Shown: positions 34,777 to 46,814 of the stretch, in pieces
Position numbering within the stretch: position 1 is the stretch's first letter
Layout: each line of letters begins with the position of its first letter
From: Coffea arabica
Taxonomy: Eukaryota > Streptophyta > Magnoliopsida > Gentianales > Rubiaceae
Length of the DNA stretch: 64,000 nt
Reading direction: 5' to 3'
Assembly (NCBI RefSeq): GCF_036785885.1
Contig: NC_092316.1
Coordinates: forward strand, 16,733,001 to 16,797,000
Program-made: the position numbers and the translations under genes
Notes under the pieces: generated by a model
Databases searched by the model: none
The model's input: only the letters and a program-made list of their open reading frames with translations
What the model was told of the DNA's origin: nothing

Positions 34777-36635
34777 TGAAGTTGTCTTAGTTAAACGGTT
34801 TTCATTTATGTTTTAAAGATAAAAAATTACCTATTTAGGGGATTGGACTTGGTACACCTAAAATTAATATTGAGTGGCAACTCCAAGTTTTTTAAATACC
34901 CTTTTTCTAGACTTTAGTGGGCCCAAATTTATCGCCTTTCGCAAGTCCTATTGTAGGTCCTTTTTCTTTTTATTTCCTTGTTTTAATTTTAAAAAAATTC
35001 AAAAGTTATTTTAAACAAATTCTTAAAGCTTATCTTTTTATTTTAAAAAATGAGGTGTGACACCCTTAACTTTAAAAAATATCACATACCTCCCCTATCA
35101 ATCAATTAGGTCCTATTATCGACATCAATAGTGGTGAAATGACTCTTATGCCCTACCTTTGATTGAGATATATGTATATTTTGGATTAATTACAAATTAC
35201 ACCAATATAACTAGGGGTGATTGTCCATATTTTAACAATTAATTAATATATTAGTTTTGCTTTGTTCAAAATAAATTACTAATTTCTTGGAAAAGCATTA
35301 ATTATTAATAAAAGATAAAGTTACAGAAGCCAATTCTAGTAATGTATGATAATAACTAGGAATCACTAATAAACAAAGAAAATTTATAAAAATTTTATAC
35401 TTTTCTTATACTAATTTGCAATAATTATATATTCTTCTTGAAAAAAAAGAACATATATTTAAGCATGAAGAAAAATGTTAAAAAGGAAAAAAAGATAGAG
35501 GTAATAATAAATAAAACTAAAGGTGCAACATTGTTACCAAATATTTAACTTCTATCATTATTGACATTTAACAAGTAGTATGAGGTTGTTACATAAGATT
35601 TTCAAATACTTTTTCATATATGTATTAATTTTGGTGATTAAAATTTTTGTAAGGAATAAAAAATGCATTTGAGCTTGGAAGAATTAATTAAGGAAAAATA
35701 GAAAAAGAAAAAGGAAAAGGAAATTACAAAACTTGAATGCTAATTAATCTAAAGCTAAGTAAATAATTGCTAAGGGCCTAATTGAAAACACAAAAGTAAA
35801 GTTTCAGGGTCAAATTACAAAGTCCTAAAATATGAAGAATTAATTACAAGGAAAAGGGAAAGTTGAGGGACTAAATTGAAAACAACGGAAAATAATTATC
35901 TTCTCCGAACTGACCGCCGCACTCCATTGCTGTTACAATTCTTCAATGGAAATTTCACCAGAAACTAGAAATCATCATCTCCGGCGAGCACTGGACTCGC
36001 CGGGGCTTTGCCTTCACTCAAAACACACACTAAAATTCACATAAAATAAGAAAAACAGCAATAACAAAATGAAAAACCCAAAGCCAAAAATCTGTCAAAT
36101 CTCTCACTTCACCTCACCGGTGAGTTCACGGACTCTAGCCGGCGTTGGACTGGCTGGAGTAACAGTATAACAAAATGAAAAACCCAAATCCAAAAAATCT
36201 GTCAAATCTCTCTCAATTCACGGGCTCCGGCCAGCGTCGGACTGGCTGGAGTTCTTCCCCACGTGCAAAGATTCAACAAAAGTTCATTACATTCAGCTTT
36301 AAACTTCATTTCGGGCATTTTATCAAACATCTAAGAGGCATTTGGAAATCTTGGATTTCTTTCTTTCCCAAATTTGTATATAACAAGACCCAAAAATTTT
36401 CTCAAAATTTTGCCAACAAGAAAGGTCAGAAAAAGAACAGAAGATTTGGGGAAGTTATCGTTATGCACAGAGAGGTTGTCATATCGTAAAATGGGAACAC
36501 CTGGAACACGTGCATTAACGGATATATTTCTGATGGCGGAATTGATTCTTTTGGGGATTTTCTTGATGCTTTTCTGAGAAGTTTCGGTTATAAATCTTTG
36601 AATATATTTCATTTATGACATTTCGGACAAGATGT
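34777..36635 (+). other. Non-coding start of unit 2
   Basis: Matches 18246-19213 plus 20584-21470 of unit 1 and 44954-46810 of unit 3, without the MULE. No gene. Confidence 0.6.
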
Positions 36636-36990
36636 TTAGGAAGTTGGATAGAGCAATTCGGCTTCCTCAGATGAAAGGATCAAGAACTATGGGTCTGTTT
36701 GGATTGTGAATTATTAGAGATATTTTTACTATAGTACTTTTTGTGATGTGATGTATGTGAGATAAAAAGGTAATTGAAAAGGTAAAAAGGTGTATTGGAA
36801 ATTGTAATGATGATGTAAGCAAATAAATTTTGAGAAATAAAACCCAATCCAAACAAAGCCCAATATTAGTCATATTATAGAGAGTTGATAGAACTACATA
36901 TGAAACAGGATCAGTAAATTGTGTCATATTATTCCTATTAGGTAGAGCCAAACATTTGAAAGTAATTTCAGAAGTTTTTCCATCTCAGGC
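36636..36990 (+). pseudogene. CDT1-like pseudogene fragment, unit 2
   Basis: Only the first recognisable piece remains (MFRKLDRAIRLPQMKGSR at about 36631-36690). It is then interrupted by a MITE and cut off at 'catctcaggcatttttgt', where a deletion joins it to sequence that lies about 1.9 kb further on in unit 3. Confidence 0.7.
36691..36861. mobile_element. MITE of 171 bp
   Basis: Ends GGGTCTGTTTGGATTG and CAATCCAAACAAAGCCC are inverted repeats. It is absent from units 1 and 3, which read 'gaactatatttaccaatatt' here. A few bases of the target are missing, so no clean duplication remains. The terminal motif resembles that of the MITE at 49901. Confidence 0.8.
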
Positions 36991-39900
36991 ATTTTTGTAA
37001 GTCACAAAAGTACCCAGAAAAGCCTATCAGAAAAGGCCCAACATTTCAAATTGTTCTGCTGAGGTTAACGGTATTGGGCTTAGTTTTATTAGCAGCATCT
37101 AGGTATTACAACAAAAGCACATAGGCCTTGTTTTGGACAAAAACCTAAATGAATGCATTCTTGGATACATTCTTGCTTTTATTTTTTTGGGAAAGGTTCT
37201 TGGATACATAACCTCCTTATATTGAAATTAAAACTAAATTCTAGTAGCTGCGAAATGGGAAAAAAATATGAAGAGGTTTCACATGGCAGGGATGTGCAGG
37301 TGATGGGCAATAAGAGTAAGAATAGTAGTATTGTAACATTACAGTTTGTTCTAACCCTGGTCACATCAAGTAGCCCAATTTTTAATTTTTGATGATTATA
37401 TTTGAAAGACAAGTCGAATTGCTCGATACTTATTAAGACTTCGTTAAATTTAATGTGTGAACTAATTAAACCAAAGAAGAAGAGAGTGTGTTCGATAAAT
37501 TTCCAACCTCAATCTGACATTAGGTCGAATAGTATAAAATTTAAAATTGATATATATTAAAAAGTCAAACCAGTGCAGTTTAACTTGAGTTTGGTTTGGT
37601 TTGATAAAAATTCGTTTTATTTTGATATCATAAATGAACAAGTCAAAATTGAATACAATTTCAAACTCTTTATAATAAACAAATAAATCTAAACACTGCA
37701 TTGTCCGATTTGATTAAACTCATTTAGCCTCTATTAAATAGCAGGCAGGTTTTTCAACTTTTGATATTGAAAAAAGTGGCTACTGATTCACTGTCTTTCA
37801 CTGCATTTTTGTAAGTCACAAAAGTACCCAGAAAAGCCTATCAGAAAAGGCCCAACATTTCAAATTGTTCTGCTGAGGTTAACGGTATTGGGCTTAGTTT
37901 TATTAGCAGCATCTAGGTATTACAACAAAAGCACATAGGCCTTGTTTTGGACAAAAACCTAAATGAATGCATTCTTGGATACATTCTTGCTTTTATTTTT
38001 TTGGGAAAGGTTCTTGGATACATAACCTCCTTATATTGAAATTAAAACTAAATTCTAGTAGCTGCGAAATGGGAAAAAAATATGAAGAGGTTTCACATGG
38101 CAGGGATGTGCAGGTGATGGGCAATAAGAGTAAGAATAGTAGTATTGTAACATTACAGTTTGTTCTAACCCTGGTCACATCAAGTAGCCCAATTTTTAAT
38201 TTTTGATGATTATATTTGAAAGACAAGTCGAATTGCTCGATACTTATTAAGACTTCGTTAAATTTAATGTGTGAACTAATTAAACCAAAGAAGAAGAGAG
38301 TGTGTTCGATAAATTTCCAACCTCAATCTGACATTAGGTCGAATAGTATAAAATTTAAAATTGATATATATTAAAAAGTCAAACCAGTGCAGTTTAACTT
38401 GAGTTTGGTTTGGTTTGATAAAAATTCGTTTTATTTTGATATCATAAATGAACAAGTCAAAATTGAATACAATTTCAAACTCTTTATAATAAACAAATAA
38501 ATCTAAACACTGCATTGTCCGATTTGATTAAACTCATTTAGCCTCTATTAAATAGCAGGCAGGTTTTTCAACTTTTGATATTGAAAAAAGTGGCTACTGA
38601 TTCACTGTCTTTCACTGCATTTTTGTAAGTCACAAAAGTACCCAGAAAAGCCTATCAGAAAAGGCCCAACATTTCAAATTGTTCTGCTGAGGTTAACGGT
38701 ATTGGGCTTAGTTTTATTAGCAGCATCTAGGTATTACAACAAAAGCACATAGGCCTTGTTTTGGACAAAAACCTAAATGAATGCATTCTTGGATACATTC
38801 TTGCTTTTATTTTTTTGGGAAAGGTTCTTGGATACATAACCTCCTTATATTGAAATTAAAACTAAATTCTAGTAGCTGCGAAATGGGAAAAAAATATGAA
38901 GAGGTTTCACATGGCAGGGATGTGCAGGTGATGGGCAATAAGAGTAAGAATAGTAGTATTGTAACATTACAGTTTGTTCTAACCCTGGTCACATCAAGTA
39001 GCCCAATTTTTAATTTTTGATGATTATATTTGAAAGACAAGTCGAATTGCTCGATACTTATTAAGACTTCGTTAAATTTAATGTGTGAACTAATTAAACC
39101 AAAGAAGAAGAGAGTGTGTTCGATAAATTTCCAACCTCAATCTGACATTAGGTCGAATAGTATAAAATTTAAAATTGATATATATTAAAAAGTCAAACCA
39201 GTGCAGTTTAACTTGAGTTTGGTTTGGTTTGATAAAAATTCGTTTTATTTTGATATCATAAATGAACAAGTCAAAATTGAATACAATTTCAAACTCTTTA
39301 TAATAAACAAATAAATCTAAACACTGCATTGTCCGATTTGATTAAACTCATTTAGCCTCTATTAAATAGCAGGCAGGTTTTTCAACTTTTGATATTGAAA
39401 AAAGTGGCTACTGATTCACTGTCTTTCACTGCATTTTTGTAAGTCACAAAAGTACCCAGAAAAGCCTATCAGAAAAGGCCCAACATTTCAAATTGTTCTG
39501 CTGAGGTTAACGGTATTGGGCTTAGTTTTATTAGCAGCATCTAGGTATTACAACAAAAGCACATAGGCCTTGTTTTGGACAAAAACCTAAATGAATGCAT
39601 TCTTGGATACATTCTTGCTTTTATTTTTTTGGGAAAGGTTCTTGGATACATAACCTCCTTATATTGAAATTAAAACTAAATTCTAGTAGCTGCGAAATGG
39701 GAAAAAAATATGAAGAGGTTTCACATGGCAGGGATGTGCAGGTGATGGGCAATAAGAGTAAGAATAGTAGTATTGTAACATTACAGTTTGTTCTAACCCT
39801 GGTCACATCAAGTAGCCCAATTTTTAATTTTTGATGATTATATTTGAAAGACAAGTCGAATTGCTCGATACTTATTAAGACTTCGTTAAATTTAATGTGT

Positions 39901-40244
39901 GAACTAATTAAACCAAAGAAGAAGAGAGTGTGTTCGATAAATTTCCAACCTCAATCTGACATTAGGTCGAATAGTATAAAATTTAAAATTGATATATATT
40001 AAAAAGTCAAACCAGTGCAGTTTAACTTGAGTTTGGTTTGGTTTGATAAAAATTCGTTTTATTTTGATATCATAAATGAACAAGTCAAAATTGAATACAA
40101 TTTCAAACTCTTTATAATAAACAAATAAATCTAAACACTGCATTGTCCGATTTGATTAAACTCATTTAGCCTCTATTAAATAGCAGGCAGGTTTTTCAAC
40201 TTTTGATATTGAAAAAAGTGGCTACTGATTCACTGTCTTTCACT
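36989..40244. repeat. Four tandem copies of an 814-bp unit
   Basis: Copies start at 36989, 37803, 38617 and 39431, each at 'gcatttttgtaagtcac', and appear identical throughout by eye. The unit is the unit-2 version of 25607-26430 (unit 1) and 48983-49815 (unit 3), which occur there once. It includes the deletion junction, so amplification followed the deletion. Frames of 77-79 codons recur in each copy (such as 37153-37392 and 37462-37701) but have no family motif and are not conserved as frames in the other units. Confidence 0.95.
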
Positions 40245-40474
40245 GTCAAGTTCTTAATTAATCCGGATGCCACACCAAAACAGCTCACCCGATGAGATAT
40301 TTTGCTTCTGATTCCAGTTTTCTTGCTTTATTAATTCTTCTGTCCTTTTCTCCCATCAATGAATTCTTTGGACCATACCAAATCTGACTGTGATGGCATA
40401 ATATATAATAATGCTAGCAACATATGCTTCATGGGAACATCCCCTCATATAATAATTTGTCAATTTTGAACTAT

Positions 40475-40531
<57 letters not shown>

Positions 40532-40717
40532 CACAGTTATCAAGTCTCAACTAAACAAGTAGTCATCCTAGTTGTTAGTTTCCTAGTTGTCAGTTACAAA
40601 TTGTCATACTCGTTATATTCCGTGTGAACAAAAATAATCTTTTGATGGTAGTTAGTTACCTATGAAAAACTAGCGAATATAGTTCCTTTTTCCTTAGATC
40701 TTTCAGTAGATACAGAA
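40245..40717 (+). promoter_or_regulatory. Upstream region of receptor kinase 2 with an (AT)n tract
   Basis: Non-coding. It has an AT dinucleotide run at about 40477-40531 and then the conserved proximal stretch from 'aacacagttatcaag' to the ATG. Units 1 and 3 differ just here: a Helitron in unit 1, and in unit 3 about 90 bp of sequence not present in units 1 and 2. Confidence 0.4.
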
Positions 40718-43700
40718 ATGGTATACATCAGCCCAAATTTCAGATGTTTGCCTGCACATGTCTTGTTCCTTGTAGCTCTTGTTCTGTGCATGAATATTCC
40801 TGCAATGGCTTCAGGGAACGCCGCTGACCAACAAGTTTTACTGGACATAAAGAGCAGGATTTCTCAGGATCCATTCCAGATTATGACTGGTTGGAATGAT
40901 TCTGTGCACTACTGCCTGTGGGAAGGTGTTACATGCAATTCATCCAATGATAGAGTCATGATCATCAATTTGTCAGCAAAGAATTTGGTTGGTTCTGTAC
41001 CCCAATCCATAGGCAACCTGACTTGTTTAACTGCTCTAAACCTGCGAAACAATACTTTCCAAGGTAAGATACCTCAGGAAATTGGTCGCTTACTCCGGTT
41101 GCAGCAGCTCAATCTGACTTGGAATGCATTCAGTGGAGATATTCCGGTGAATTTAACTTACTGCACAGAGCTTAGAGTGCTTGATTTGGTATATAATGAG
41201 CTTGTTGGGAAGATTCCTGATCAGCTTAGTTCACTGTCAAAGCTGGTCTTATTTGGTCTTGGCGGCAACAACTTCACTGGTTCTTTGCCTGCTTGGATTG
41301 GAAACTTTTCATCTCTGCAGATAATCACACTTGCTCTTAACAGTTTTCAAGGACGTATACCTCCCGAGCTTGGCCGCCTCTCAAGATTACGGGTTTTTCA
41401 AGTTTATGGAAATGAATTATCTGGTACGATTCCTTCTTCAATCTATAACATATCATCCATTTACTACTTTTCTGTTACTCAGAACCAATTGCATGGGGAA
41501 CTCCCACCAAATGTTGGCCTTACCCTTTCTAATCTTGAGATTTTTGCCGGTGGGGTGAATAATTTTACTGGACAAATCCCTGTTTCGTTATCAAACGCTT
41601 CCAAGCTTGGCCTGGTAGATTTTGCTCAAAATGGCCTCACTGGAACAGTCCCTGCGGTTTTAGGAAAATTGCCAAATTTGTTTAGGATCAATTTTGATGA
41701 TAATACACTTGGAAGCAGGCAGAGTGGGGATTTGGATTTCATTTCTTCCTTAACCAACTGTACAGTTCTGGAAGTTTTGGGATTGCACGGAAATTCTTTT
41801 GGTGGAGATTTGCCGAGCTCGATAGCCAACCTCTCAGTAAACCTCAGCATTCTCACCCTCGGTTCCAATTTCTTCCACGGAAAGCTTCCTGCAGGAATTG
41901 GAAATCTTGTCAATTTGAACGTTCTAGGGCTGGAAGAAAATTTCCTAAGTGACAGCATTCCTGATATCCTTGGAAATTTTAAATCTATACAGGGGCTAGA
42001 ATTAAATGACAACGAATTCTCTGGGTGGATTCCATCTTCTATCAGTAACTTGACATCCTTAACCAGACTTTACCTGCAAAACAACAGACTAGAAGGAACG
42101 ATACCTCCAGAGCTAGGTAAGTGTAGAAGTTTGCAGGTTCTGAATCTCACTGGGAATAATCTTACTGGCGCCATACCGGCAGAGATTACTAGTCTATCTT
42201 CTTTGTCTATCTCTTTGGCCATTTCACGAAATTCTCTCAGTGGCTCGCTGCCTCTTGAAGTGGGCAAGTTGTTTAATCTGAATGAGTTGGATTTATCAGA
42301 GAACAAATTATCAGGTGAAATTCCTAGCACCCTCAGCAGTTGTCTTAGTTTGGAGCGCCTTGTGTTGAGCGGTAATTTGCTTCATGGAACAATTCCTGAG
42401 TCTTTGAAAACATTAAGAGGTATTGTGGAGATGGATTTTTCACACAACAACTTGTCAGGAGAAATTCCAGAGTTCCTTAGTAAGCTGCCTTTCCTCAAAA
42501 AACTTGACCTCTCTTTCAATAATTTTGTCGGCAAAGTGCCTACTGAAGGAGTTTTTTCAAATGCAAGTGCATTTTCATTAATTGGAAATGAGAAGTTATG
42601 TGGTGGTGATCCAGGCTTGAATCTTCCTGAATGCCCAGAATTGGCACGTAGAACAGCCACGTTCCGTGAACTAAAAGTATTAATCCCTGTTATTGTTTCT
42701 ATTGTTTTCCTGGTATTCCTATTTTGCGGTCTTGCTGCTCATTTTGTTCTAAGGAGATCAAGTGAAAGACCTTCAACATCAACTCCGTCAACTGTAGAAG
42801 ATTGGGAACGTGGAATTTCATTTGAAAAAGTATTTAGCTCAACAAACGGATTCTCTGCAGACAACTTAATTGGTTCAGGTAGTTTTGGTTCTGTATACGA
42901 AGGAGTTCTAGATGAAGATGGTCCAATTGTGGCAGTGAAAATACTGAACCTCCAACAGAAAGGGGCTTCAAAGAGCTTCATGGATGAATTGAGAGCTTTG
43001 AGAAGCATAAGGCACCGTAATCTACTCAAGATCCTTGCTGCCTGCTCCAGCATTGATCCTCAGGGTAAGGATTTCAAATGCTTGGTCTTTGAGTTCATGA
43101 GCAATGGAAACCTGGACCAGTGGCTGCATCCAAGATGTGATGATCAATGTCAACCAAGAAGTTTGGACATTGTCCAAAGACTGAATATAGCTGTGGATAT
43201 TGCTTCGGCTCTGGATTATCTCCACAATTATTGCCAAAACCCAATAGTTCACTGCGACCTAAAGCCAAGCAATATACTCCTTGATGAAAATATGACAGCC
43301 CATGTTGGAGACTTTGGATTGGCAACGTTCCTTCTTGAAGATTCAACACTGTCACAGACAATATCAGCTGGCCTTAAGGGCTCTATTGGTTACATTCCTC
43401 CCGGTATATTCTCCATTAATAGTCTTGAAAACCTTTTGCTCTAACTTAGGAAATATACCAGGAGAATTTTTTTGGGAAGTCTTAACTTTGTTATGCTTTT
43501 CATTTTAATAGGTTTTACATACTGTAATTCTTGGTACATTATGCTAAGTTGACTCTCCAATTTCATTGCAGAGTATGCTTCTGGCTGCCCGGTGTCCACA
43601 TCTGGCGATGTATACAGTTATGGGATTTTACTGCTGGAATTGTTTACAGGTAAAAGTCCAACTGATGACATCTTTAAGGATGGTTTAACTATCCATGAGC

Positions 43701-44023
43701 TTGTTGCTAGGGCTTTAGCTGGGCATATCATGATGGAGATAGTAGATCCATATCTGTTATTGGCAGAAGAAAAACACTGCAAAGATGAGTATGAATCTAG
43801 TGAAATGAAGGAGGAAACAATTCTCAACAATAATCTGTCACAAAATTCCAGTAGGAATCTGGATGAATGTTTGATTTCAGTACTGAGAATTGGACTTTCG
43901 TGTTCCAACCCATTTCCCTTGAATAGGATGCCGATGACCATAGTTGTGAACAAAATGCAGGAAATCAGAGACCTATACTTTGGCATTAAGAACAGAAGGA
44001 ATGAAATGGATATAAGATATTAA
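40718..44023 (+). CDS. LRR receptor-like kinase 2, class XII (non-RD), intact
   Basis: Exons 40718-43403 and 43572-44023 join across a 168-bp GT-AG intron to give 1045 residues, the usual size for this family. Order: signal peptide (about 1-33, FLVALVLCMNIPAMA), LRR N-cap with W and paired Cys (about 36-75), about twenty LRRs of the L..L.L..N.L.G.IP type, membrane helix (about 655-678), kinase (about 712-1025). Kinase marks: GSGSFGSVYEG (P-loop, about 718), VAVK (Lys about 740), HCDLKPSN (about 844), DFG (about 864). Cys instead of Arg before the catalytic Asp makes it non-RD, typical of pattern receptors such as Xa21, FLS2 and EFR (also called At3g47570-like). It likely sits in the plasma membrane and senses a microbial or endogenous peptide; the ligand is unknown. 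The intron position within the kinase is the family norm. Confidence 0.92.
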
Positions 44024-44953
44024 TCGCTCATTTTGTCGTTTCATTCTTGCAATATGGTAGGAAGTTTACCATTCTGCTGCCTTTGTTTTGTACTTTTATG
44101 GTGAGAAACAAGGGTAGCTTATACTGCCAAATCTGCATTGCTGTTCTGAGATGTTGGATCCCATCTCTTGATATATGGAAGTGTTTACATGTGACAAAGC
44201 AGTATATATGATCAGAGAAACTGAGATAGATGTCTTTGGTTCTGTATATAAGCAGGCTGAGGTTACATCATCATTTGTCCATCTGGTCCTGTACTTGAAC
44301 AGAAGTTTTGTGGTGAATTTGAGTTTCAACTAGGATAAAATTTGTGTTACAACATTGAAAAAGATGAGGTAATCATATTGCATTCATGAAGCAGCAAAAA
44401 ATTGGTTATTTTGTGCAACAAGAAGTGCTGAATTCAATTACTAGAAAAACTTAACTAGGCAAGATAATTATGAAATTCCTATTTCGACTTTCGATCCCCT
44501 CTCTTTTCTCCTTTCCTATTCTCCTTGAAAGATTTAGAATGTATTTTGAATCCAACAAAGACAATAAAAAAAAAAAGGTATATGAATAAACTTTGGTTCG
44601 GTTAAGAATATCATTCTAGCTAGTTAACATAAAATCTCAAGATAGCTTGAGCCAAAAAAAGGTTCAAAATTACCTCTGCCAATTGTTCTACGTCACTTTC
44701 TTCCTTCCGTCCACTAGGTCAAATTTATGGGTCCAAAATCTCATCGATCCTTCTAGGCATTGCTATTTTGTCAAAACTATGAAGAGCCACGATCATCAAT
44801 AAAGTAACATGCAACTTTTTGGCCTCTTCCTGATAGACTTTTCCAACAAAGTCATACAATGCTACAAAGTCTCCCTAAGAAGAGACTTTGCCTGCCAATA
44901 ATAGGAAAAAAAAAATGCCCCACATTGAACTTAAAGAAACTCCCACGGCACAA
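44024..44953 (+). other. 3' flank of receptor kinase 2
   Basis: Non-coding, near-identical to 33847-34776. No gene. Confidence 0.6.
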
Positions 44954-46814
44954 TGAAGTTGTCTTAGTTAAACGGTTTTCATTTATGTTTTAAAGATAAA
45001 AAATTACCTATTTAGGGGATTGGACTTGGTACACCTAAAATTAATATTGAGTGGCAACTCCAAGTTTTTTAAATACCCTTTTTCTAGACTTTAGTGGGCC
45101 CAAATTTATCGCCTTTCGCAAGTCCTATTGTAGGTCCTTTTTCTTTTTATTTCCTTGTTTTAATTTTAAAAAAATTCAAAAGTTATTTTAAACAAATTCT
45201 TAAAGCTTATCTTTTTATTTTAAAAAATGAGGTGTGACACCCTTAACTTTAAAAAATATCACATACCTCCCCTATCAATCAATTAGGTCCTATTATCGAC
45301 ATCAATAGTGGTGAAATGACTCTTATGCCCTACCTTTGATTGAGATATATGTATATTTTGGATTAATTACAAATTACACCAATATAACTAGGGGTGATTG
45401 TCCATATTTTAACAATTAATTAATATATTAGTTTTGCTTTGTTCAAAATAAATTACTAATTTCTTGGAAAAGCATTAATTATTAATAAAAGATAAAGTTA
45501 CAGAAGCCAATTCTAGTAATGTATGATAATAACTAGGAATCACTAATAAACAAAGAAAATTTATAAAAATTTTATACTTTTCTTATACTAATTTGCAATA
45601 ATTATATATTCTTCTTGAAAAAAAAGAACATATATTTAAGCATGAAGAAAAATGTTAAAAAGGAAAAAAAGATAGAGATAATAATAAATAAAACTAAAGG
45701 TGCAACATTGTTACCAAATATTTAACTTCTATCATTATTGACATTTAACAAGTAGTACGAGGTTGTTACATAAGATTTTCAAATACTTTTTCATATATGC
45801 ATTAATTATGGTGATTAAAATTTTTGTAAGGAATAAAAAATGCATTTGAGCTTGGAAGAAGTAATTAAGGAAAAATAGAAAAAGAAAAAGGAAAAGGAAA
45901 TTACAAAACTTGAATGCTAATTAATCTAAAGCTAAGTAAATAATTGCTAAGGGCCTAATTGAAAACACAAAAGTAAAGTTTCAGGGTCAAATTACAAAGT
46001 CCTAAAATATGAAGAATTAATTACAAGGAAAAGGGAAAGTTGAGGGACTAAATTGAAAACAACGGAAAATAATTATCTTCTCCGAACTGACCGCCGCACT
46101 CCATTGCTTTTACAATGCTTATTCTTCAATGGAAATTTCACCAGAAACTAGAAATCATCATCTCCGGCGAGCACTGGACTCGCCGGGGCTTTGCCCTCAC
46201 TCAAAACACACACTAAAATTCACATAAAATAAGAAAAACAGCAATAACAAAATGAAAAACCCAAAGCCAAAAATCTGTCAAATCTCTCACTTCACCTCAC
46301 CGGTGAGTTCACGGACTCTAGCCAGCGTTGGACTGGCTGGAGTAACAGTATAACAAAATGAAAAACCCAAATCCAAAAAATCTGTCAAATCTCTCTCACT
46401 TCACGGGCTCCGGCCAGCGTCGGACTGGCTGGAGTTCTTCCCCACGTGCAAAGATTCAACAAAAGTTCATTACATTCAGCTTTAAACTTCATTTCGGGCA
46501 TTTTATCAAACATCTAAGAGGCAGTTGGAAATCTTGGATTTCTTTCTTTCCCAAATTTGTATATAACAAGACCCAAAAATTTTCTCAAAATTTCGCCAAT
46601 AAGAAAGGTCAGAAAAAGAACAGAAGATTTGGGGAAGTGATCGTTATGCACAGAGAGGTTGTCATATCGTAAAATGGGAACACCTGGAACACGTGCATTA
46701 ACGGATATATTTCTGATGGCGGAATTGGTTCTTTTGGGGATTTTCTTGATGCTTTTCTGAGAAGTTTCGGTTATAAATCTTTGAATATATTTCATTTATG
46801 ACATTCCGGACAAG
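44954..46814 (+). other. Non-coding start of unit 3
   Basis: From 44954 to about 45610 it matches unit 2 almost base for base; from about 45677 it follows unit 1 (see findings). No gene. Confidence 0.6.

Larger units (their letters stand above)
34777..44953. repeat. Tandem unit 2: CDT1 fragment, 814-bp array, receptor kinase 2
   Basis: 10,177 bp from one 'tgaagttgtcttag' junction to the next. Compared with unit 3 it lacks about 1.9 kb holding most of the CDT1-like pseudogene, and instead carries four copies of an 814-bp segment. Confidence 0.9.

Noticed and set aside
37153..40143. Identical frames of 77-79 codons repeated four times
   Set aside because: They repeat only because the 814-bp DNA repeats. 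The corresponding sequence in units 1 and 3 does not keep the frames, and the peptides match nothing I know.
36989..40244. CRISPR-like or satellite array
   Set aside because: Units are 814 bp, contiguous and without spacers, in a plant nuclear genome; this is local tandem amplification.
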